This document shows, one piece after another, positions 38,503 through 50,300 of a DNA stretch of 53,506 nucleotides (positions are counted from its first letter, which is position 1; each line of letters begins with the position of its first letter). The stretch comes from a virus. The notes under the pieces are model-generated. The model did no database searches, was not told where the DNA came from, and worked only from the letters and a program-made list of their open reading frames with translations. The DNA lies in the IMG/VR virus record IMGVR_UViG_3300027749_000141, positions 1-53,506 of that record, one strand, 5' to 3'. Made by a program: the position numbers and the translations under genes.

Positions 38503-40676
38503 TATAATACACCAGTAAAAATTATATAATTAATAGTTTGATATGGATTCATCGTAGTAAAAGATGTACCTAACGAAGGCGTATCAACTCCACCTGTACG
38601 GCTAACGCCGCGCCCTGCAGCACCTGCTGCAAAACTTGCGCCAACAACACCATTTACATCAGTAAGTGACCCACCTGCAATACTACCTGCATAATAGTCA
38701 GCAGTGTCGTTTGATAATTTGTGACCATGTTCAGGAAGATTTGAAATCGATAACGAACTCGAATCAGCACCAGATCCTGCACCTGTTATATCTGCCGATG
38801 CGTCTGATACTCGATTTGCCGAATCAGATGAATTAAAACCGCCATTTCGTCGACCGCCTGCATTAATTTCTGTACCGTCGCCAGTGGTTACAGTTAAATT
38901 ATTATCCATGTTGTCACGCCCTAAAGGGAAACGACCTCTTAGATCAGGTAATGCAAACGTACCTGCACCTAATAATAAAGTAATATCGCGATATTTGATG
39001 CCAATCACATTAAATAATTCAATGTATGTTGATTGCTTTACTTCGCTGCCGTCACACAACAAATAACCTGCTGGAATAGTATCACCGGCAAATGGAAAAA
39101 TTGCACCAACCGGAACAAACGGAACTTGCGATAATAATGCTGATTTAGTTGTTCGCTTCAGCCCGCCATTTGTACCGCTTCGATATATTAAAAGCTGGTC
39201 GGTCAACGAGGTTGTAGACACCAAGTCTTTTTCAGTAATAATAGATTGGCTGATTGTAGTAACAAATGTTTCAGTCCCTGTTTGCGATTGGCCGTTAAAA
39301 CTAATGCTGTTACTTTCTACGTCGCCTGTTAAATTAAAAACTGTTGGACTTGCCAGTGCGCTTGCGGTTCCACTAAGTGATCCTAAAAAATTTCCAGTAA
39401 ATGTTCCTTGAAATGTAGATGTTGCATCACCGACTGATTGTGCGTAGATGTTTCTAAATTTACGAGTTGCAGAGCCGATATCGTATAAGGGCAAAAGTGA
39501 TGCTGAATTAGTATACCCCGGAAGGATTACGCTACCGCCAATTGGATCATTATTAGAATTTAAATTATTAAGAATTACATTACCGGAAAAAGTAACCGAT
39601 CCATTAAATCTCGATTGTTTTGCAACCGACAAGCCGCCTGCTGTTATAATACTGCCAGTACCTGTTGAAGTTGCATCAGTAGTCCCTGAAACAATAATAT
39701 TACTGCTAACTGCAATGTTTCCGATAACGTCTAACACTTCCTGTGGATCGTTATTATTTGGTCCTACTCCGATGTATGTATTTGATTTTATATACATTGC
39801 AGTTGTAACTACTGAATTATCATTAACCCTAATATCAATACTTTTTCCGGACGTTTTTGAAAATAAACTAGTACTAGTAGTGTCATTCGAAATATTAAAA
39901 CTTAAATCACTACCTAGACTAATACCTGCGTCTGCCCTGACACTAAGAGGAACGTCAAGAGGAGTAGTAACATCAGTCCTCACAAAGTTTGTAGACTTAA
40001 CTGATACATTATTAACTATCAATGCGTCTGCATTAGTTGATGTTCCCCAAAATTTTGTCGGTGTTATTAGCGAATCACTATCAACTGTGCTTAGGTTAAT
40101 CCCTTGATTAATAATCGGAAATCCAATAATTACGGTTTTTGGTGTAAAAGAAGTTTTACTTACAATTGCAATTCGATTATTTTGTGAAAACAGCGTTATT
40201 ACCGAATATTCATTGTTGTTAATGTCTGTAATAATTTCAATATCGGGACCTGTTTTTAACCCTGCACTATATTGAGGACCGACCAATAGCCAAGTCGATC
40301 CTGAAAATATATATAATTGTTGATTAACAGTGTCGACCCACAAATCACCACTGTTACTATTTGCAACTAGTGGTGCAGTTGTTGCTTTCTTTACAGAGCC
40401 AGCAGGTGACCAGGTAGTACCGTCGTACACTTTAAGAAGATTAATACCTGCAGAATTATCATACCATAGCTGGCCTTCAATAGGATTTGCCGGTGGAACA
40501 TTTTTTGCAAAATTTTCAAGAATATGTAAAAAATTTTCTGCAAAAACAGTGCCGTATCCTGCATAATTTTTTCCAACAAAAGTCAAACTAGTTTGGGTGT
40601 TAAGCGATTGGTCGTCAACTGTTAATGCTGGTTTTGCAGGGTTAGTTAATTCAGTAAATTTAACTTGATATGACAT
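38502..40676 (-). CDS. Short tail fibre-like protein with tail-collar domain (gp12-like)
   Basis: 724 residues. N-terminal module shared with the two downstream fibres (VGKNYAGYGTVFAENFLHIL ... GQLWYD ... GDLWVDTVNQQLYIF ... LVGPQ). Repetitive beta-structured shaft, then a Phage Tail Collar domain at about 535-605 (PVGAIFPFAGDTIPAGYLLC, FALPDLRGRFPLG) and a His-containing tip (NLPEHGHKL) typical of gp12-like receptor-binding ends that bind metal. Ends MNPYQTINYIIFTG, the normal collar C-terminus. Likely adsorption organelle of the baseplate. Confidence 0.88.
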   Translation of the reverse strand: MSYQVKFTELTNPAKPALTVDDQSLNTQTSLTFVGKNYAGYGTVFAENFLHILENFAKNVPPANPIEGQLWYDNSAGINLLKVYDGTTWSPAGSVKKATTAPLVANSNSGDLWVDTVNQQLYIFSGSTWLLVGPQYSAGLKTGPDIEIITDINNNEYSVITLFSQNNRIAIVSKTSFTPKTVIIGFPIINQGINLSTVDSDSLITPTKFWGTSTNADALIVNNVSVKSTNFVRTDVTTPLDVPLSVRADAGISLGSDLSFNISNDTTSTSLFSKTSGKSIDIRVNDNSVVTTAMYIKSNTYIGVGPNNNDPQEVLDVIGNIAVSSNIIVSGTTDATSTGTGSIITAGGLSVAKQSRFNGSVTFSGNVILNNLNSNNDPIGGSVILPGYTNSASLLPLYDIGSATRKFRNIYAQSVGDATSTFQGTFTGNFLGSLSGTASALASPTVFNLTGDVESNSISFNGQSQTGTETFVTTISQSIITEKDLVSTTSLTDQLLIYRSGTNGGLKRTTKSALLSQVPFVPVGAIFPFAGDTIPAGYLLCDGSEVKQSTYIELFNVIGIKYRDITLLLGAGTFALPDLRGRFPLGRDNMDNNLTVTTGDGTEINAGGRRNGGFNSSDSANRVSDASADITGAGSGADSSSLSISNLPEHGHKLSNDTADYYAGSIAGGSLTDVNGVVGASFAAGAAGRGVSRTGGVDTPSLGTSFTTMNPYQTINYIIFTGVL

Positions 40677-40677
40677 T

Positions 40678-41286
40678 TTAAACTCCCGCTAAGCCAGTAA
40701 GACTTTGAATACGAACTGTATAATCAATCTGTATCAATCTATTCAATGATTTTTGAACTGGGTGAAAAATAACATGAGTAATTAGCATACTATCACCAGT
40801 AGTGCTATATGATTTTAACCCAAGTTCGTCAAAAATAAACAAACTACTACCATCAGTAGCAGTATCGTATGCATCTTGACCAGTAGGTTCGCCGTAATCT
40901 AGTAAACACGTAACAAATACATCTGTATAATTAGTACCAGTTACATGCCGTGTTTCAATAAAATTTCTAGTAGGATCAATGTTGTTACTCGAACGATCAT
41001 CAACGACTTTTGCAAATGTTTGATTATACAAACTTGCATTTGACCCTGCGCTGTTCGGAGTTAAGTACGTGATAATTCCTGTCGGGTCAATAGCAGTGCC
41101 GCCATTTCCGAACCCCATCTCGTAAATAAAACCTTGTCCACTGTTAGCTAAACTTTGTGCCAATGCAATGCTTATATTTTCATAATGAATTGCATTGCGT
41201 TTATTCACAAAAATTTCTTTTGTATTAGGATCAAATATTTTAAGGTGCCCCTCAACATGAATCCCTGTTAACTCTTTACTTTGCAT
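40678..41286 (-). CDS. Virion structural protein, baseplate or fibre-associated
   Basis: 202 residues, beta-rich. Begins MQSKELTGIHVEGHLKIFDP and contains NAIHYENISIALAQSLANSG and EMGFGNGGTAIDPTGIITYL, a pattern I recall in structural proteins of T4-like cyanophages. It starts 21 nt after a GATAAATA late-type motif and leads directly into the fibre genes (2-nt gap). Exact role unknown. Confidence 0.72.
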   Translation of the reverse strand: MQSKELTGIHVEGHLKIFDPNTKEIFVNKRNAIHYENISIALAQSLANSGQGFIYEMGFGNGGTAIDPTGIITYLTPNSAGSNASLYNQTFAKVVDDRSSNNIDPTRNFIETRHVTGTNYTDVFVTCLLDYGEPTGQDAYDTATDGSSLFIFDELGLKSYSTTGDSMLITHVIFHPVQKSLNRLIQIDYTVRIQSLTGLAGV

Positions 41287-41306
41287 AGTGATCTCTCTTT
41301 ATCGTA

Positions 41307-41314
41307 TATTTATC
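41307..41314 (-). promoter_or_regulatory. Late-promoter-like motif GATAAATA
   Basis: Minus-strand GATAAATATAC, one base off the TATAAATA consensus, 20 nt before the ATG at 41286 in the 48-bp gap after the giant gene. Spacing matches the consensus late promoter at 36822. Confidence 0.6.
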
Positions 41315-41334
41315 ATGTTCTATTATCTGCTAGT

Positions 41335-44300
41335 TTAATTAACATTTGTGTTAACAGCGCCATGTGTGTACCACGATCCAGGAACTGCTTTTATAAAATT
41401 AGCAATTTTACTTTCTTCATCTGATATCGATGTTGTACTATCCCATGATTTTCCTACCCGTTTGACTACTGTAATTCTTGTACCTACTTCTAGTTTATTT
41501 GTCAATCTAAGTTGTTTTAAATTGCCATCAACTGCAAAATCTGCATCAAACTGTATATCACCCTCTGGACTTTCTAAATGAGTGTTAACATTATGAACAG
41601 AATACGGTATTTTCTTTAAACGAATATTCCCAATAAAAAATACCCAATTTAATTTGTCAGTATCGAATGAAAGTCCGCTAGTGTGTGCAATACTGCAACG
41701 GTAAGAATAACTTCCAAAAATAACCACATCATCAATGCTATAACTAACACCTGATACCCATTCGGTATTACTATAACCGCCCACAAATACTTCTATGTCA
41801 TTTGCCTGTCCGTAACTAAGAGGAATTGAAGAAACAAAATTTGAGCTGTAAGTCCAAATGTCTGTAGATTTTGTCGGTGCAAATGTCAAATTAACAATGT
41901 TTGTTCCATCTGAAATATGTTGTTCAACAATTACACTGTCGGTGTACGGTATAGTTTCACTTGCACTAATTTCTTGAACAAATTCGCCCACAGGATGAAC
42001 TTTAGGAGTACCAGTTCCTAACGTACCTCTACGTAATTGTCCTAACACATTACCATTGACTGTAAAAAATTCAATTCGTTCACCGTTAATTTCAATAATT
42101 CCAGGTTTATTTAACGAAATCGTTGGTTGGTCAAAATTGCTAGCATCATTAACAGTTATTGTTATATCTCTAAACGACAACTCTTTAACTAACCATGTTT
42201 GCTTGCTGAGATTTAAACGTTTAAAATGTGTTCTGTTTAGCATGTCTTTAAACTGCATATAAGAAATTGCAGGTCTGTCAACATTACTACTAAAGGTTAT
42301 CAGTGAAATATTATCAGTTAATTCTGGTAATTTAAATATCCTGACACTGGTCTTATCGTCGTTAAGTTTAAAATCAATGCTTGGAATTAACAGCGTACCA
42401 TTATGAATAACCCACACATATCGATCGTCAATAACTGCGCGGTCTAAATTAATCGTACCTGTCTTAACATCAGTACATTGATAATACTCGAGCGAGTCAA
42501 AAGCAAAGGTTGCCGACGGGATAACTGTTAAATTTGATCGGTGCATGTCTAATACATCGTGTTTAAAGAATGTAGTAACTTCAATCACTGACGGAATATC
42601 ATAAATTTGTGACAATCTAAGCGTTGCGACTGTTGTACTTGTTGCAGGTATATAAACATAGCCCGTGTCATCGGCAACCGAAACAGTTAATGTTTTACCC
42701 ACAAACCTTGAATACGTATTTTTATTAATTTTAATAGTAATACCACTAAGATCAACAATATAATCGATCCCAATTTCAAGCAGTATTCCGTTTGCAAACA
42801 CTGACAAGTGTTCAATATTTGCCGAGTACGGCGGAATTATTATCTTGTCTAATGAATAATTTAACTTATTATTTTTAATTTCAAAATACGAATTATTAGG
42901 TGAATTTAAAATATTTTGGCCAATTTTAACAATCATACTCGATTCAAGCGGTAGCGAGTTGCCAACTAAATTTGTCAACGGATACTCAATTACACCAGTT
43001 GCAGGAAACTTCTGAGTTTTAACAGTCGAAAATGTTTGTTCAGTGCCTTCAACAATAACATAATTAATTACATCACCAACTTTGGGAAGTTCTACTAATC
43101 TAAAACCTATCATAGACGACGATGGTATTTTAAACAATTCAGCATTAACTGCTTCTCCGTTAACGTATATTAATGATGAAACTTGCGGTTCCCATAATGC
43201 ATTTGTACTGAATTCACGCAAGGTTCCGTCACTGACTTTATAATTAATATCTAAAATATGCTCACCGCTAAACCCAAAGCTTATTATTGTAATAGTATCA
43301 GTTGCAGTAGGAGGTGTTATAAATTCTATAATTCTATTTTTATAATCAACAACATAATCAGCAGTCGCAGTTTTTACAGTCGATGTTAATGCATTTGATT
43401 GTTTTACTATGATTGCATCGGTGCTATTAGCAAATTGAGAAATTTCAAATTGTGTTAATGCCCCATCTGCAATATACGCATCGATATTAATATTTGCAGA
43501 ACTGTTTCTAGCTTTGTCAAATACTTTAATAGCAACTGCATCTACTATCTGACCAGGAACAACTTCGTCTGGTGCAAAACTTGTCATAGGGGTTATAAAT
43601 CCATCGCCGTCGACTACAATATCTTCTGCAGCAATACCAGATGCCGTTGTATATGCTAGATTGCCACCGCTTAATGCAGTATCATAATCGTCAAATTTAA
43701 TATCAGTAGCACCGTCACTTGTACTTTTACGAATGATAAACTTGTCACCGTCTGCTACAGTTAAAGAATTTGGTATTGTAACGATATCAGATGTTCCAGA
43801 TGCAGATATAGTTTGCATTATTGCATTATCATTTGTTTGCAACGGTGTGTTATAGTTAGGGTCGTCTAATCTAATCGCAGGACGATATCCAGAAATAATA
43901 ATATCACTTGCTAACGTTACCGGGACCTTTAATTCAATTTGGCCATCGTTAATCATAAAGATGTTGTTCGCGGTAGTTAACACTCGTGTAAATTTAATAG
44001 TAGTAGCAGTTGCAATATCTGCATATATCATTTGGTTTAATGTTACATCAGTATCGTTATCAATCGATACTACTGTTGTATTCGAATTAAATGTTCCAAA
44101 TACAATCCCCATTGCACCAACTGATACAGTAGTGTTGTCGACCCCAGGTTGAATATCAAACACTGCACCACCGATTGATGAACTAATTGTCAACGAAGTT
44201 TCACTAACTATAGTTTTAACATAATATACACCGCTTACTATCCCGCCAAAACCTTTTCCTGAAAACAAAAGTGGAGTGTTGATTGACATATTTTCAGTGC

Positions 44301-47300
44301 TAGAAACAAAGATAACATTTGAAACACTGTTTGTGTGTGTCATTGTAACCTTAGTGGTCCAAAATGCTTGATTACTGTCCGAAACAACATCACCTATTTC
44401 AATGCCAACGGTTGTGTTTACAGATAACGTAGTTACCCCCACGACATTTTTAGTAGCTATTACTTTCGGAAGAGTAACTGTCGATTTAACAACAGTTACA
44501 GTTGGTGTAGCAATTTCGTTACTAAAATAATAAATTAAATCAGCGCCGTTTGAATTAAAGGTCTCTGTTGCTGATTGAACATGATACACGTTTAAATATG
44601 TACCTTGTGCAGGAATATAAGGAAGTGTCATTGTATAAGTGTCAGCAGCAACAGTAACTGAATAATCATCAAATGATTGATCAACACTATCCCAGTTATC
44701 TGAAAAATACGGCGAGCCGTCCCATCCTTGATTAAATTCAAAACCTAGCCCATTAACAATAACACCGCCGTAATCAATTCCGCCCATGAGTTGAGCAAGA
44801 TCGTTTCCTAGCTGGCCCGACGTCGGATTGTAATAAAAATGCGCACGATCTGCTGCATTTAATAAATTCCAATTTTTTAAATACGTAATAGAGATTTTCG
44901 AATTAATTGCAGGCGGGGTATTAAATATCAATGAGCCTTGATAGCTAGTATACCCGCGTGATGTTAGTTTTATAATTTTTAAAACATATGAATCTTTTAA
45001 CACCGCCAATCCATTAACCATAACAGTCGACGTGCCAACTCGTATGTCAGGTGCCCAAGTTAAAGAAAATTGCGCACGCGATCCTGATCCAACAAATGTT
45101 TCAGTTTCTTGAAGTTGTGTAATAAAATATGTCTGCGTTAATCGGTCAAACTTCATTTTAATTAAATTTGATCGTATAACACTGTCACCGATAATTGCAA
45201 CTGCTCGAGCAGGTGATCCTCCGATATTAAGGCCACCGTCTAAAGTTACAGTCGGTGCAGATCGATACCCTTTACCTTTAGTTAATAGTATGATACGACT
45301 AACTTTTCCGTTCGTAATAAATGCTCGAGCAGTTGCACTTGTACCATGCTGGTTTAAAATTGTAACAATCGGTGCTGAAATATATCCTGAGCCCGAATCG
45401 ACTATTTCTAACGACATGATTGAAAATCCAAGGTTGTCTAACCAAAATTTCCAAGGATACTCATTAATTGCAGAATTACTAGTAACTAACTCATCGTTTT
45501 CTACTAGTTTAGTAGCAATCGGCGCAATTTGTTTTGATGCTGCGTTATATACTACCGGTAAATCAAAATCAGAAATTGCAGATTGTGTATTTTCAACTTT
45601 TGAAAATACACTAACATATTCGCGTATCTGTGTTCGATACGGTTTAACTTCCGAAACATAATCTTCAAAATTTTGAAGATTATCATTTTTATATGTTACT
45701 AGTTGTCGAAGACTACCAACGTTGTGATTTGCTTTTACAAAACTTGTTTTAAAAATCCAATCAACATACGCTTGTTCGCTTAGTACATACCGCACAGTCG
45801 AAAAGAATAGATTTAAGTATTCCGATTTAAGCTCATTAATTAAGATATTTTTCTTAATCGTGTCTAAAATAAGTCTAAGTTCAACTGCTGCACTGTTATC
45901 GTATACTCCACCGTCAAATCGTATGCCGTCAAATCCAACATCGGTGCTAGTGTATTTGTACAGAGTCGAGCTTAATTGAATAGTACCATTTTGACTTCCT
46001 ATGACTTTATACGATTGTGTCCAGTTAATCGAATCAGTATTTGCAAATTTTTCTAATAGTACCCAGTTACCCGAACTCGTTGTACGAATTTTAACAGTTT
46101 CACCGACTAATGCAGAAACTGAATTTAAATCAGCATACGTGTCAACAACATGAGTAATTTGATTAAATTGATTATAACCCGATGCATACCAATCAACTGT
46201 ATTCCAGTATTTTCTAACATCGTATGATTGCGAGATAACTTTTGACCAGCTAAGTGTCTCAGGTTGATATGAATATATGCTCCACACATTATTTGATTGT
46301 GAATCGGTTAAAAGCAGCACTGAATAATTTCTAACTATCAAAGTAGTGTTATCGTTATACCCTTCGCCACTGTTAACAACCTCACAACTAATAATTCTAC
46401 CAGCAGCATTAATAGTAGTTCCAACAACTGCATTTATCCCGTTGCCGACTACTTCGATTGTCGGAGCTACTAGGTAACCTCGACCCGAGTCAATTATTTC
46501 TACACCTGTAATTTTTCCGTCTACAATTATTGGTAATAATTCTGGTTTTTTATAAGATTTAATTAAAATAAATCGTAATTCTTCATATGTATCTATAATT
46601 TGATCATATTTTCCGTGGATAACATTCGGTACTTGATCATACAAATATAAGGAGGTTATATCGCACGAATCAACTATTAAATTTTTTCCTAGTACAATGT
46701 TAACTTGTTCTATATATTGCTTCAATGCCTCGAATCGATTAACAAACATTCCCTGGCGAGGTCTTGATTCTATTCCATATCGAAGTTTAATAGGAAGTGA
46801 CATGTCCGGAACATCTCGATTGTTTACATCTTTGCCACATAAGCTATCTATCCATTTTTGTTCGATAGTTGCCGGAATAGACGTCGACGAATCTGAATTA
46901 ATTAATTTCCATTCTGTATGAATATTTTGGTCAGTTTTGTCTACAGTCCAATATTCAATCGACAACGCTACATTATCATCATCTAATAAATCTTTGACAT
47001 TGATTAAACTAAATGAATTTGTTCCTGTTAACGCAAGAAATTTATACCCATTCCCGCGCGGATTACTAATTAACGACGAAACTTCGTATGCAGATATGCG
47101 TCGACTGTTATTATCTGGAACTGTTTTTTTGTTTTTGACCCAGTAATAGTAAGTAAATTTTTTAGTTTTACTGATTGTATCAAACCGAGTTTTAACACTG
47201 TATGCAGTATCTCCGTATAAAGTAGTCCCGCTTATATCTAGTGCAAGGCCTTCTTCGGTGTCTGCTAGCAAATCCCAATCAGACGGTTTATACTTTGATT

Positions 47301-50300
47301 CTACCCATTCGTATATGTCAATCGATGCGCCAACTGCAAGCGTGCACCAAGTATTATTTCTATACACCACATCAGTATCGTAGCTATCAATAAATTTTGC
47401 AGTTGTTAAATCCCACCATAGCTGGCCAACTTGCACAGTCGTCCATGCAATTCCTTCATCGATATTAACTGAAGCTGCAGTGCCTGTTGAATAAATTGCA
47501 GGATCATAGTATAATCTATATTTTACCTCTTGATCTGCAGTTCCGGGATTTTTACCCTGGATCGGATCAAGAATATCCAAATATGTTAGCAATTTTAAAG
47601 TGCGGGTGTTGTATAAAAATGCTTGTTTAATTTTAAAAACATCCGGGTTGTCGCTTTCTTCGTGAATCTTAACCCAACTTTTTAATTTTGAAATATTAAT
47701 AAACTCATATACGTTTCCACTCCTTTCGTATCCATTAGTCGAATACGGTGCACCTACTAACACGCTATGATTGTTAACTGCAATTGCACGTCCGTAGCCG
47801 TCATTAATGTGTGCAGGTGTTGTTATACTTTCGCTAAATGTCCAAGTAGCATCGTACCGATCGTAAATATCAACTCTACCGCAATCAAAATTTAAATCTC
47901 TAAATAAAGTTGACTGTAAATCAAATGTTGTTGTATCAAGATCAAAAGTTTGATCGTCGTAACTATCAGCATTTTCACTATAAACTACAAGCGTGGTAAA
48001 ATCATTTGTAAAATATAGTTTACTGCCAAATGCCTGAAATGCTTCCGGAGAAACATTAGTTAAAGTTTGAAAATATTCAAAGGACCCTGCAGTGCCGCTA
48101 TTTTTATAAATTAAAACTGTACCAGCAGTTGGTAAAATTGCAGTCTCATTGTTATACATTGCCGATATTGCAAGATATGTACCTGTATTTGAAATAGTAA
48201 CACCTGTTCCAAATCGGTTTATATTTTCAGCAGTACCGAGCGTCTGTACTAAGGTAAAGCCTGTCCCTCCGGCTGCATAAATGTAAACATTACCAGTTGA
48301 TCCTGCAGGTGTAGGAGCCGACACTGCTAACACTCTGCCGTCGATCGTTGAGACAATAGTTTCACCGAAATGACTAAGACTTATATCGTCAGTGAGCGTA
48401 TTTTGTAAATTAAATTTCCATTCTGTTTTAGTAAATTGATATGTACCTAGCAACTCCTCAGTCGGTGCTGCACTTAAATTAATTGTGCTATTTGCTAATA
48501 TTTCAGTAACGGTCTGGCCATCTACAAAGCCTATGCCAACAATTGCCATCCCAACTTCAATGTTTGCAATTGATGTTAAAACTAATTTAGTCCCAATCGA
48601 TCCGTTAGGGTCAAATGACGAAGTTGCAACAAATGATGTACCATATGTAAGATTATATAACTTTGTTTTACCGTCCTGGCCATCTGCTTTAATTAATAAT
48701 GAATTTCCTGCAAAAGCAATGTTTGACCCAAAATGTTCAAAATTAACAGGTTGCGGACTTACGATAGAATCAACTAGTTGGTAAATGTTATTTGAATCCT
48801 TTTCATATAACGAAATAACACCTTGTTCTAAAAGCGACGAGGTTTGTGCAGCTAAATCAACAGGAATATATGGAACTTTTTTCCATTTATCAAGATGCAT
48901 CGAAGGGTATTGTTTAGCAGAAACAGTAGTTACAATTGCTTGATAATGTAAATTGTTATATAATACTATGTTGTTAAGTGAGTATGCTGTAAATTCACTA
49001 AAGACTCCGACATAATTCGAAAATGCTGCAGATGCAAACGGTGAGCTAGTAACTAGCCAACGGCCGTCATTTGACATCGTAACATTATTTGCAAGCTGGG
49101 TGTTAATATTGTTTCCATCAATATCATTAGGATAGATAAACGGTTTAAAGATTTGTTGTCTATAAACCCATTCAGTTGTAGGATTTGATCTATCAAAAAT
49201 GTATGTGAATCCCGCAGCAGTAGAAACGGCAATAATATCACCTGCAGTACTTGTTGCAATACCTCGACCGTACTCTAAATTAAACGCAGGATCTGGGTTA
49301 AAAAATTGCCCCGGTTGGTAAACTGTATTATATTTCCAAGTTGCCCAATTATTATTTTCCGAATTATCGGTCCATAATAATTCACCGTTACCGATGTGTC
49401 GAGGTAAAATAGCATCAGCAGTATTAATTGAACTAGCTTTACGGCTATTAAACGTATATAAGATTGTAGATGATAGGTCAGCTACTGGATCTTCAATTGC
49501 CACGGTTGTTGGTACTTTGATTGTAATAGTGTTTAATTTAGCTAAAATTACTTTAAAAAATCCATTCAAGGTTGATTGGTGTTTGATTCCGATGTACGAG
49601 CCTGAAGGTAAGCTAATTGATCGATTAATTGTAAGAACCACAGTTTGGCCAACTTGAACAATGTTTTTAACTTTAATTTTAGGATCAGTGTATCTATACA
49701 CATTCCAGCTCATTCCTTCAAACGTACACCAAACATAATCACCTTCAGTAAAAGAATTAATATCTGCAGTTGCTATGTCATCGATAGCTTTTACTGTTAA
49801 TTGCACTTCGTCTGCCCTAACATGCCCGGCTGATCTTAAAAATTGAGAAGAATTAGCAACTGGCCACGGATTTGATGAATACCCTACAGGTTTAATGTAT
49901 AGGTCCGACGGTGTTTGTCGAATAATAAAATCATCAGTTTTTGGATTTATAGAGTTAACTAATTCAACACCTTGTGGATTAGTAATAAACTTATCTTCAT
50001 TAAGAATAATTTCAATATTTTCAAACGCTGCGTTTGCGCCATATTGGCCCATCCTAATCGCCCACTCTTCAAAAAATGTTAGACTTTCTTGATTATCTGC
50101 ACTAAGGACATCGAATAACTTGTTAAAGACATTTTGAGTGCCTTTTTCGATAATCATACCTTGATAAAATTTATATTCACTTACATCATCTTGAATAATA
50201 TTTTCAAGATATTGTCGTTTTTGATACCCGATCAAATGCTGCGCCATTTTTTGTTGGGTAGAATCAAAGGTGCCGGTATCTAAACTATAAAAATCTTCAA

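Noticed and set aside
28877-40676. Diversity-generating retroelement acting on fibre genes
   Set aside because: No reverse transcriptase gene and no template/variable repeat pair was seen in the window.
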